From positions 1-10,137 of the forward strand of contig WQVW01000035.1 in the NCBI GenBank assembly GCA_009785655.1: 10,137 bases of DNA, given 5' to 3'. This document shows, piece after piece, positions 1-6,125 of this stretch; the stretch's first letter is position 1, and each line of letters begins with the position of its first letter. The translations under genes and the position numbers were made by a program. This DNA is from Oscillospiraceae bacterium. GTDB lineage: Bacteria; Bacillota; Clostridia; Oscillospirales; Oscillospiraceae. Under the pieces are notes generated by a model, which had not been told where the DNA came from, ran no database searches, and worked only from the letters and a program-made list of their open reading frames with translations.

Positions 1-621
1 GAACCGCGCAAACACACCCTGCATCAAAATCTGCTCGTTTTCAGCGAGTTTATCGTCCGTCCATTGAGAATCGTCCAGTATCCATTCGGTCAGCGCATCA
101 AAGACGCTGGGATTCTGCATCCTTGCTTCCAGCGCCCAGTCGGTGATTTTTTTGTACTTTTCCGCATCAGTCAGGTTCTCGTCCTTTTGCCCGTCGATAT
201 CGCTCCAATCGGCCAAGTGAAATTCGTCAATAAATTTATGTGACATGTCAAATCCTCCCTGTATAGTTACGTTAATGGTCAGCGGATGAAACAATCGAGC
301 CTGTCCGTGCCGGATTTTAGACGGCGGTACGCCGTGGAACCGCGTAAACGCCTTGGAAAAGCTCTCCTGCGTATCGTACTGATAGCGCATGGCCACATCA
401 ATGATTTTGCTGCCCGGCTGCAACAAATCCTGCGCTGCCAAACTCAGCCGCCTGTTGCGGATATACTCACCGACGGTCATGCCCATCACCACGTGAAAAA
501 TAAGCTGAAAATGCGAGCTTGACGCATAAGCTTGACCCGATACTTCGTCTATGCAAATATCATTGGTCAAGTTATTTTCGATGTATTTAACGGCATTCGC
601 CAAATTTTGTATCCAGTTCAA
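1..621 (-). CDS. AraC-family transcriptional regulator, C-terminus cut by the window edge
   Basis: A DNA-binding regulator of the AraC/XylS type; 207 codons are visible and the reading frame runs off the left edge. The two helix-turn-helix units fill about residues 1-105. The first runs around ICIDEV and SSSHFQLIF (residues 22-42). The second is around IIDVAMRYQYDTQESFSKAF (73-92), followed by the family's typical GVPPSKIR end (97-104). An amphipathic segment after residue 110 leads into an acidic, Trp-rich region I do not recognise, in the place where many clostridial AraC proteins carry a small effector-binding domain. The start is TTG at 621: a GGGAGGAGG ribosome site lies 8 bases upstream. 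The only nearby ATG (629) abuts that site and meets a stop after three codons. An internal ATG at 246 also has a good AGGGAGGA site, but the frame is continuous through it and the residues before it match family organisation, so I treat this as one gene. Target genes are unknown. Confidence 0.88.
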   Translation of the reverse strand, partial: MNWIQNLANAVKYIENNLTNDICIDEVSGQAYASSSHFQLIFHVVMGMTVGEYIRNRRLSLAAQDLLQPGSKIIDVAMRYQYDTQESFSKAFTRFHGVPPSKIRHGQARLFHPLTINVTIQGGFDMSHKFIDEFHLADWSDIDGQKDENLTDAEKYKKITDWALEARMQNPSVFDALTEWILDDSQWTDDKLAENEQILMQGVFARF

Positions 622-651
622 TTATTCATCCTCCTCCCTTCTTAGTTAGTA

Positions 652-681
652 ATCATACAACAGCACAAACCGAAAAGTCAT
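652..681 (-). promoter_or_regulatory. Likely sigma-A promoter of the AraC-family gene
   Basis: Read on the minus strand, ATGACT (676-681) and TATGAT (652-657) are separated by 18 bases. The predicted transcript would start about 24 bases before the TTG start codon. The -35 box matches consensus at four of six positions and the -10 at five of six. Confidence 0.45.
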
Positions 682-683
682 GT

Positions 684-732
684 CCTAAAATACGGTGTTT
701 TGTCCGGAAATCCTCCGATCGTTTATTTTAGG
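684..732. repeat. Spaced inverted repeat upstream of the AraC-family gene
   Basis: Nine-base arms CCTAAAATA (684-692) and TATTTTAGG (724-732) are perfect inverted copies separated by 31 bases. The repeat lies just upstream of the -35 box of the AraC-family promoter. It could be an operator for that regulator or for another protein, or it could be chance in an AT-rich stretch. Confidence 0.35.
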
Positions 733-781
733 CATCATATCATAAATCGTTATGAACGTACAATCCTCACTTGGCAATGCA

Positions 782-817
782 AGAGACGTCCGAATCGCAT
801 TTCGGGCGTCTCTTTTT
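782..817 (+). terminator. Rho-independent terminator-like hairpin
   Basis: Thirteen-base arms (782-794 and 801-813), with one G-T wobble, close a six-base loop. A run of T follows on the plus strand (813-817). It lies 16 bases beyond the stop codon of the minus-strand BKACE gene, so it probably ends that transcript. On the minus strand, however, the downstream T-run is poor, and the better T-tract serves the plus strand, where no gene is seen upstream. It may act in both directions. Confidence 0.65.
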
Positions 818-832
818 CAAACTGCATACTCC

Positions 833-1774
833 CTATTCCAGTCCCAGGATCTGCTTAACTTCATCTTGTCTGGCCAGCGGGCGGCCGACTTCTTTTGCGA
901 TGTCCTGCACTTCTTGAAGCAACTCAATATTTGTCGGTTTGCGCTCCGGGTCAAAATGCAGCTCCAGCCCGGTCTTTATATGCCCGCCAAGCTCTATCGT
1001 CCGTTTGATCAACGGACGTGTATCCGCATTCCCCTCACCCCAAATGGATATGAACCAGGGCAGATCGCAACCCTCCATCATATCGAGATAAAAGTACAGA
1101 CTTTCCAACGTGGGCGGCACTCCGGTGGTATTCACCGGCTGCATAGCCACCGAACCGTAATCACCAAAGAAGTATAAATCTATGTTAGAGCCTTTGGTGG
1201 AACGCCCCCGCTTTATGTACTGCATCGCAGTACGCAGATAACCCGGCTCATAAACTCCCCAGATGATGCCCAAACCGCTTCTTTCGCACGCGGCCACTTG
1301 TTTGTTGATTTGATCATACGGCACGGAGTACACAACGCCTATATAATTCCCGTTTTCGTCAACGGCGAACGGCAGATTTGCCGAGCCGCAGTCAACTGTG
1401 CAAAGGCGTACACCGGCTCTTTGAGCCAAAAGCTCGGCATGTTCAACGCCTGATACGTCGCCGCTTTGGGTGGACGTATTCGTCCCTGTGGCGTACCAGA
1501 ACATCTCGGGATACTTATCCAAGGCGACACGCATCGTCTGCATGTAATCCTCATATGCCTCCTCACCGCCAATAAATATGTTGGTGTTGTGCAGATGAAT
1601 CCCACAGGCACCCGCCTCCCAGCATTTGATCGCTTCCGCCGATACTTCGTCATATCCGACAGGAATATTAGGGTTGTGATCTTTTGAACGCATCCCGTTG
1701 ATGTGGGATTCAATGATGACCGGGGAATTCCAGTTCGGTTTCGCTTCATCGTATTTTCTATACTTGCTTTCCAT
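833..1774 (-). CDS. BKACE/DUF849-family beta-keto acid cleavage enzyme (Kce-like), variant active site
   Basis: A 313-residue cytosolic TIM-barrel protein of the beta-keto acid cleavage family. Known members use zinc to condense a beta-keto acid with acetyl-CoA and exchange the acyl group, as in 3-keto-5-aminohexanoate cleavage in lysine fermentation. Family marks are IIESHINGM near the N-terminus (E22, equivalent to Glu14 of Kce as I recall), the zinc ligands H60 and H62 in GIHLHNT, and the late GGHIKTGLE segment with the third ligand E271. The end (TNIELL to ILGLE) is also typical. Length and ends match the family, so the gene is complete. In well-studied members the late motif reads as R-x-G-x-E-D; here K267 replaces Arg and L272 replaces Asp, so the substrate or mechanism may differ. 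The ATG start has GGAGGG six bases upstream. The gene stands alone between its own promoter and a hairpin, with no fermentation operon beside it, so I cannot name the substrate. Confidence 0.88.
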   Translation of the reverse strand: MESKYRKYDEAKPNWNSPVIIESHINGMRSKDHNPNIPVGYDEVSAEAIKCWEAGACGIHLHNTNIFIGGEEAYEDYMQTMRVALDKYPEMFWYATGTNTSTQSGDVSGVEHAELLAQRAGVRLCTVDCGSANLPFAVDENGNYIGVVYSVPYDQINKQVAACERSGLGIIWGVYEPGYLRTAMQYIKRGRSTKGSNIDLYFFGDYGSVAMQPVNTTGVPPTLESLYFYLDMMEGCDLPWFISIWGEGNADTRPLIKRTIELGGHIKTGLELHFDPERKPTNIELLQEVQDIAKEVGRPLARQDEVKQILGLE

Positions 1775-1803
1775 TGTTTTCCCTCCAAAAAATATTTTTT
1801 ATC

Positions 1804-1833
1804 ACTATATCATATACCACTCCGCATATTCAA
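1804..1833 (-). promoter_or_regulatory. Likely promoter of the BKACE gene
   Basis: On the minus strand, TTGAAT (1828-1833) and TATAGT (1804-1809) are 18 bases apart. They stand about 30 bases before the start codon. An overlapping TATGAT just upstream is an alternative -10 but has no well-placed -35. Confidence 0.45.
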
Positions 1834-1869
1834 GCGGTAACGCCCACCGGAAGCCAATCATGCGACACA

Positions 1870-1897
1870 GTTACAAAAAAGTTACGAAAAAATTACA
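1870..1897 (-). promoter_or_regulatory. Three tandem WalR-type boxes (TGTWAH-N5 pattern) upstream of the SH3b gene
   Basis: On the minus strand TGTAAT (1897-1892), CGTAAC (1886-1881) and TGTAAC (1875-1870) follow each other at exactly 11 bases, with five T between copies. The published WalR (YycF) consensus is TGTWAH-N5-TGTWAH. Two copies fit fully and the middle one differs at its first base. The array ends six bases before the -35 box of the plus-strand promoter, so a bound regulator could contact polymerase. The match and spacing are seen; the identity of the regulator is inferred. Phased A-tracts acting as a curved or UP-element-like region are an alternative. Confidence 0.5.
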
Positions 1898-1903
1898 AAA
1901 TAG

Positions 1904-1932
1904 TTGACAACGCGCTTTTTTTTTGTTATGAT
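1904..1932 (+). promoter_or_regulatory. Strong sigma-A promoter of the SH3b gene
   Basis: A perfect TTGACA (1904-1909) is followed after 17 bases by TATGAT (1927-1932). The spacer holds a run of nine T. The predicted leader is only about 25 bases, which leaves no room for a riboswitch. Confidence 0.8.
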
Positions 1933-1965
1933 TGTCGCAATCAATCGAAAAAGGGGAATATTTCT

Positions 1966-3090
1966 GTGAATCGCGGTTTAAAAAGGATACTTTGTTTAAT
2001 TATAACTTGCGGCCTGATGATTGGCTTGGCGCAAACAGTGTTTGCCGCCGATGCGTTTCAAACCACCAGCGGTGTCAATCTTAGAACCAGCCCATCGACT
2101 GACGCGGATATAGTCAGGACAGTTGATATCGGTTCCACTGTGGAAATGCTTCAGCATGACCCCGCAGACTGGTCAAGGGTCAGAATAAATGGCACAACGG
2201 GATACATCAGATCAGATTTCTTAGTGGTCCCGACCGGAAGCACTCCGGCTGCATTCAGAACCACCAGCGGCGTCAATCTCAGAACCAGCCCATCGACTGA
2301 CGCGGATATAATCAGGACAGTTGATGTCGGCACCGCCGTTGAAATGCTGCAACATGACCCCGCTGACTGGTCAAGGGTCAGAATAAACGGCACGACAGGC
2401 TATATCAGATCAGATTTCCTTGCTTGGGCTGGCCAAAGTGCTCCACAAGCAGCCAGCGCACCGGCAGCTGCCCCATCGCAGACACTTTCTTTTTTCAGAA
2501 CCACTGCCGGCGTCAATTTCAGATCCAGCCCATCGACTGACGCGGATATAATCAGGGTGTTAAATACCGGAACCACTGTTGAAATGCTTCAGCATGACCC
2601 GGCAAACTGGTCAAGAGTCAGAATAAACGGCACCGTTGGTTACATAAGTTCAGAATTTTTAAGCGCAGGTGCCGGTCATGTTGAGTTTTTGGAATGGTCA
2701 ATCGCCAGACGTATTGTGCAAAACGGCGTACCGATGCGGGTGGTCGATGTGCGAACCGGTATATCTTTTTACCTTCAAAGTTTCTCCATAGGCGGATACG
2801 GTATAGGCGGACACGCCGATGTTGAACCGCTGACACAAGCAGACACAGATGCGATTTTAAGATCCCGCAACGGCGTCTGGGCATGGGCGCCCCGCCCTGT
2901 CTGGGTATCCATCGGTGACCGCACGATCGCTGCGGCACTCAACGGAATGCCCCACGATGTCAGCACAATCGCCAACAACGGCATGAACGGCCACTTGTGC
3001 CTGCACTTCTACGGTACCAGAACCAGAAGCCAAACATATCAAAGAGACCTGAATAACGCCGTCAGAGAGGCTTGGAACGCCAGCCAGTAA
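1966..3090 (+). CDS. Secreted three-SH3b-domain protein with an uncharacterised C-terminal domain
   Basis: A 374-residue exported protein, probably acting in or on the cell wall. A basic, hydrophobic signal peptide occupies residues 1-27, with likely cleavage after VFA. Three bacterial SH3 (SH3_3) domains follow at about 31-86, 97-152 and 177-232. Each has the GVN(L/F)RxSPSTDAD opening and a WSRVRINGTxGYI core. An Ala/Pro-rich linker (about 156-172) precedes the third. SH3b domains usually bind peptidoglycan. The last part (239-374) has HADVEPLT (H283, D285, E287), GMPH (H330) and GHLCLHF (H343, C345, H347). I recall similar stretches in other clostridial SH3 proteins but know no assigned function. 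The conserved His/Asp/Glu/Cys set looks catalytic or metal-binding, which is inference. The GTG start at 1966 is chosen because AAGGGG lies nine bases upstream and the signal peptide begins there. The frame is open further upstream, but that part includes the promoter. Confidence 0.85.
   Translation: MNRGLKRILCLIITCGLMIGLAQTVFAADAFQTTSGVNLRTSPSTDADIVRTVDIGSTVEMLQHDPADWSRVRINGTTGYIRSDFLVVPTGSTPAAFRTTSGVNLRTSPSTDADIIRTVDVGTAVEMLQHDPADWSRVRINGTTGYIRSDFLAWAGQSAPQAASAPAAAPSQTLSFFRTTAGVNFRSSPSTDADIIRVLNTGTTVEMLQHDPANWSRVRINGTVGYISSEFLSAGAGHVEFLEWSIARRIVQNGVPMRVVDVRTGISFYLQSFSIGGYGIGGHADVEPLTQADTDAILRSRNGVWAWAPRPVWVSIGDRTIAAALNGMPHDVSTIANNGMNGHLCLHFYGTRTRSQTYQRDLNNAVREAWNASQ
2056..2661 (+). repeat. 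Three near-identical direct repeats encoding the SH3b domains
   Basis: Copies lie at about 2056-2223, 2254-2421 and 2494-2661, each about 168 bases. Copies one and two differ mostly at third codon positions. The stretch coding for SPSTDAD is the same in all three. This points to recent in-gene duplication or conversion. The third copy is more diverged and follows a longer linker. Confidence 0.9.
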
Positions 3091-3117
3091 GCAGCTTAAT
3101 GCGGAACTAATTAATTA

Positions 3118-3152
3118 AGTGCCACTCAATCTTGGGTGGCACTATACTTTTG
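3118..3152 (+). terminator. Weak hairpin after the SH3b gene
   Basis: Arms 3118-3127 and 3134-3143 pair over ten bases (core AGTGCCAC/GTGGCACT, with one wobble) around a six-base loop. A broken T-run ending near 3151 follows. It begins 27 bases after the stop codon and is probably a first terminator for the plus-strand gene. Confidence 0.6.
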
Positions 3153-3210
3153 TAAAACACCCAGAGTTCTATCCCCCTGTGCCGGTTTATATGCCAGGCG
3201 CATATGAGAA

Positions 3211-3243
3211 AACCCCGACGAAAAAATCCGTCGGGGTTCTTTT
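3211..3243. terminator. Bidirectional terminator between convergent genes
   Basis: Perfect ten-base arms AACCCCGACG (3211-3220) and CGTCGGGGTT (3229-3238) close an eight-base loop. On the plus strand CTTTT follows. On the minus strand the hairpin is followed by TTCTC and lies 33 bases past the metQ stop codon. It can therefore serve both the SH3b gene and the metNIQ transcript. Confidence 0.85.
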
Positions 3244-3270
3244 ACATATAATGCACGCATAAACTAGGTG

Positions 3271-4122
3271 CTAAAAAACAGGCACTACCCTGCCTTCAAA
3301 TCTTTCATTGATGAAGTCTCTGACCTCATCTGATGACAGAATGTCTATCAGTGCCAAAACTCTCTCATCATTCTCATTGCCCTCACGGACAACAATGTAG
3401 TTTGCGTAAGTTTGCGCGCTGATGGAATCCCTGTCTTCAATGGCCACCGCGTCTTCATCAATTGAAAGACCCGCTTGCAGTGCAAAATTCCCATTAATGA
3501 CAGCCATATCCACGTCGGGTAAGATATGTGGAAGCTGCGCGGCCTCTAGCTCTCTGATATCAAGGTTTAACGGATTGTACACGATATCAAGCCGCGTGGC
3601 AAGAATACCGGCATCAGGATCAAGTCGTATCAGTCCCGCCGCTTCTAAAAGCCGGAAGGCTCTTGCCGCGTTGGTCGCGTCATGCGGCACCGCGATGATT
3701 GCCCCGTCCTGCAGCTCAGCAATCGTCTGTGTCCTTGATCTATACAGACCCAGCGGTTCAAAATGCACCGGGAACAGTGCCACCATGCTTGTGCCGTGCT
3801 GATAGTTAAAGTTGTCCATGTATGGAACGTGCTGGAAATAGTTCGCATCCAACTCTCCGCTTTCCGTGGCCAGGTTCGGCAGAACAAAATCCGTAAAAAC
3901 CCGGATTTGCATGTCGAATCCCTTTTCGGCCATTCTGTCACTGACAAATTCAAGCACCTCAGAGTGCGGCACCGGTGTGGCACCAACGACAAAAGGAACC
4001 AATTCATCATCGCCAGAAACAGATCTGTCGTTGTCGCCGCCATCAGCAGCGCAAGCCGCAAGCAGCGTCAGCGATATTGCAAACAACACTGCCAGTGAAA
4101 CAGAAACAATTTTCCTCATCAT
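3271..4122 (-). CDS. metQ: Methionine ABC transporter substrate-binding lipoprotein (NlpA/MetQ family)
   Basis: A 283-residue membrane-anchored binding protein that captures methionine outside the cell and delivers it to the MetNI transporter. A lipoprotein signal peptide ends in LLAAC, so C24 would be lipidated. The mature part has the family's landmarks: VGATPVPHSEVL (46-57), FTDFVLPN (76-83), LDANYFQHVPY (91-101), VPHDATNAARAF (145-156) and the late AVINGNFALQAGL (207-219). Length is normal for the family. The start has two adjacent ATG codons (4122 and 4119). GGAGGA lies six bases before the first, which I take. It is the last gene of a metN-metI-metQ set, 55 bases after metI. Binding of D- or L-methionine or a related amino acid cannot be separated by reading alone. 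Confidence 0.92.
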   Translation of the reverse strand: MMRKIVSVSLAVLFAISLTLLAACAADGGDNDRSVSGDDELVPFVVGATPVPHSEVLEFVSDRMAEKGFDMQIRVFTDFVLPNLATESGELDANYFQHVPYMDNFNYQHGTSMVALFPVHFEPLGLYRSRTQTIAELQDGAIIAVPHDATNAARAFRLLEAAGLIRLDPDAGILATRLDIVYNPLNLDIRELEAAQLPHILPDVDMAVINGNFALQAGLSIDEDAVAIEDRDSISAQTYANYIVVREGNENDERVLALIDILSSDEVRDFINERFEGRVVPVF

Positions 4123-4177
4123 ATTTTATCCTCCAACTTTTTAAGTATTGAAAATATTTGATCTAAATATTATACAA

Positions 4178-4834
4178 TCAGCGTTTGTCAATCTTCCTTG
4201 CAAGCAAATTGCCCAGAGACTGTCCGAATATCACCAAAACAACAAGCAGCGCAACGGCGATCCACATAATATCGCGCTGCCCTCTGTGATGTCCATATGA
4301 GATAGCGACGAAACCCAACCCGTCTCCGCCCAGGATACCCGCCATTGCGGAAAAACTCAGAATCGTTGTGGCGGAAATCGCGGCGCCGAGTATAAGGGAC
4401 GGTTTGGCCTCGGGTATCAACACTTTATAAATGATTTGAAATATTGAAGCACCCATCGAGTGCGCCGCTTCAACAACACCTTTGTCCACGGCTTTGACCG
4501 AGTTTTCAACCACCCTGGCCACAAATGCGAATGCGGCGATGACAAGCGTAAACGTCATTGCCTGGTATCCCAGTGAGGTACCCATAACAGTCCGCGTCAC
4601 CGGGACAACAACCACCGCCAAAATCAAAAAAGGCACGGCACGCATGATATTGATTAAGACACCGACGATGCTGTTTATCACTCGCATCGGCTTTATCCCG
4701 TCTTTATCGGTAATGCACAGAAAAACGCCGAGCGGTAATCCAACCAAATATGCCCCGATTGTTGCAAAAACCGTCATGTACAGCGACCGCCATGTTTCGG
4801 TAAGCATTAAATTAAAGATCGTTTCAACACTCAT
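4178..4834 (-). CDS. metI: Methionine ABC transporter permease
   Basis: A 218-residue integral membrane permease that, as a dimer with the ATPase MetN, moves methionine into the cell. Several hydrophobic helices are visible: about 17-40, 52-80, 92-106, 146-165 and 188-205. The cytoplasmic coupling loop carries the binding-protein-dependent permease signature, beginning EAAHSMGAS (122-130) with LIPEA at its end. Length fits the usual MetI of about 217-222. The frame is open to an ATG at 4858. I chose ATG 4834 because AGGAGGGAGG sits seven bases before it, overlapping the codons of the longer form, and family members start near MSVETI. It lies 58 bases after metN. Confidence 0.92.
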   Translation of the reverse strand: MSVETIFNLMLTETWRSLYMTVFATIGAYLVGLPLGVFLCITDKDGIKPMRVINSIVGVLINIMRAVPFLILAVVVVPVTRTVMGTSLGYQAMTFTLVIAAFAFVARVVENSVKAVDKGVVEAAHSMGASIFQIIYKVLIPEAKPSLILGAAISATTILSFSAMAGILGGDGLGFVAISYGHHRGQRDIMWIAVALLVVLVIFGQSLGNLLARKIDKR

Positions 4835-4892
4835 AACACAACCTCCCTCCTGCTGCATGTCTTAGCACCATTTATTAAATAACTTGATAGAC

Positions 4893-5915
4893 TCATTCTG
4901 ATGCGTCCTCAACTTTAATGTTATTTGCCCGCAGATAGTTGGTTATCTTCTCAGCCTGCAATGCGTCATCCGGCAACTCGACGATCATGTGGCCGAAAGC
5001 CTTGCCTTGTATATCTTTCAAATCGGCAAACCAAATGTTCACCGTCGCATTGCATTCACGCACCATATTTGAAAAAACCGGCGCATTGGAAGAGCTGCCG
5101 TCAAACACCACCCGGATACACCGCTCACCGATATAATTGTTCCTTTTGCCTTCATCAGGATATACCAGCTTGCGCGCCGCCGAAGACTTCGGTTCGGAGA
5201 AAATGTCTTCCACCCGCCCCATCTCAGCAATGCGTCCATGCTCCATCACCGCCACGTGACTGCATATTTTCTCAATCACGCTCATTTCGTGGGTGATAAT
5301 AACAATGGTTATTCCAAGTCTTTGATGAATATCTTTTAAAAGTGCCAAGATCGACCCGGTCGTTGTCGGATCCAAGGCGGATGTTGCCTCATCGCACAGC
5401 AGCACCTTTGGGTCTGTTGCAAGTGCCCTTGCAATCGCGACGCGCTGTTTCTGTCCGCCTGAAAGCTGTGACGGATAGCTCTTCTCTTTCTCTGATAACC
5501 CGACAAGTGCTAATAGCTCTCGGGCTTTCCTTCTGGCTTCTTTTCTTGGAACGCCGCCGATTTCAAGCGGGAAACATACATTGCTAAGCACATTGCGCTG
5601 CGCCAGCAGATTAAACTGCTGAAAAATCATGCTCATCGCCCTGCGCAAATGGCGCAGCTTCCGCCCGGACTGTTGCGATAAATCAATCCCATCAAAAATA
5701 ACCGTTCCGGAGGTCGGCGTTTCCAGCGCGTTAATACAGCGCACCAGGGTGCTTTTCCCCGCCCCGCTCATACCGATGATCCCATAGATGTCACCCTTAT
5801 GTATATCCAAGCTGAAATCATCAATGGCTGTGACATTGGCACCTTTGATAAAAAAAGTCTTTGTTAAATTTTTAATCTGAATGATCGGCTCACTGTCAAT
5901 ATGTTCCAAATCCAT
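4893..5915 (-). CDS. metN: Methionine ABC transporter ATP-binding protein with NIL domain
   Basis: A 340-residue ATPase that powers methionine import. Walker A is GMSGAGKST (48-56), the Q-loop glutamine is in FQQFNLL (99-104), the ABC signature is LSGGQKQR (151-158), Walker B is VLLCDE (171-176) and the switch histidine is H209. Residues from about 262 to 336 form the NIL domain that in E. coli MetN binds methionine and shuts transport down when the internal pool is full. Having it here implies the same feedback. The start is taken as ATG 5915 with AAGGGA upstream at a rather short distance. An adjacent in-frame TTG at 5918 is possible but would touch the ribosome site. It is the first gene of the metNIQ operon and carries its promoter. 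Confidence 0.94.
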   Translation of the reverse strand: MDLEHIDSEPIIQIKNLTKTFFIKGANVTAIDDFSLDIHKGDIYGIIGMSGAGKSTLVRCINALETPTSGTVIFDGIDLSQQSGRKLRHLRRAMSMIFQQFNLLAQRNVLSNVCFPLEIGGVPRKEARRKARELLALVGLSEKEKSYPSQLSGGQKQRVAIARALATDPKVLLCDEATSALDPTTTGSILALLKDIHQRLGITIVIITHEMSVIEKICSHVAVMEHGRIAEMGRVEDIFSEPKSSAARKLVYPDEGKRNNYIGERCIRVVFDGSSSNAPVFSNMVRECNATVNIWFADLKDIQGKAFGHMIVELPDDALQAEKITNYLRANNIKVEDASE

Positions 5916-5939
5916 CAATCCCTTGTGTATATTCGGCGT

Positions 5940-5968
5940 ATTTTATACTATTTTCTGAATTTTGTCAA
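5940..5968 (-). promoter_or_regulatory. Strong promoter of the metNIQ operon
   Basis: On the minus strand a perfect TTGACA (5963-5968) is followed after 17 bases by TAAAAT (5940-5945). The predicted start leaves a leader of about 20 bases before metN, so there is no room for a SAM or T-box leader. Any transcriptional control must use a DNA-binding protein. Confidence 0.8.
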
Positions 5969-6058
5969 TCGTCATGGTCGTGAATATCCAGTAGACAAAG
6001 GCATCCGTTTACGCATTCCCCGGCCGCATATAAATCAAGCTTTTAACAACTTTTTCGT

Positions 6059-6087
6059 TTGCGCCGCTCGCGTTTATATGATATAAT
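6059..6087 (+). promoter_or_regulatory. Extended -10 promoter of the GHL10-amidase gene
   Basis: A perfect TATAAT (6082-6087) is preceded by TGA (6079-6081), forming an extended -10 (TGNTATAAT). A poor -35 (TTGCGC, 6059-6064) lies 17 bases upstream. The start codon is 38 bases after the -10 box. Confidence 0.7.
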
Positions 6088-6125
6088 TCGACATTGAACA
6101 ACTACACTCATATTAGGAGAATCAT

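Noticed and set aside
1..246. A separate small gene starting at ATG 246 with a good AGGGAGGA ribosome site
   Set aside because: The frame is continuous from the TTG at 621 through this ATG with no stop, and the joined protein has normal AraC-family layout. An internal start remains possible but is not needed.
286..522. Plus-strand open frame of 78 codons
   Set aside because: It lies antisense to the helix-turn-helix part of the AraC-family gene, has no ribosome site and resembles nothing.
752..1177. Plus-strand open frame of 141 codons
   Set aside because: It is antisense to the BKACE gene and runs through the terminator hairpin at 782-813.
1774..1965. N-terminal extension of the SH3b protein from ATG 1774
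   Set aside because: The extension would include the WalR-like boxes and the promoter, has no ribosome site and would bury the signal peptide.
2056..2661. CRISPR-like or mobile repeat array
   Set aside because: The repeats are in-frame SH3b coding units of about 168 bases, not short direct repeats with unique spacers.
3189..3205. Small palindrome ATATGC/GCATAT
   Set aside because: Six-base arms with a five-base loop and no T-run; too weak beside the clear terminator at 3211-3238.
4835..4858. Longer MetI start at ATG 4858
   Set aside because: There is no ribosome site before it, whereas AGGAGGGAGG lies ideally before ATG 4834 and the shorter protein has the family's length.
6030..6060. Second WalR-type site before the GHL10-amidase gene (TGTTAA on the minus strand)
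   Set aside because: Only one half-site is present; the position 11 bases away in either direction does not match.
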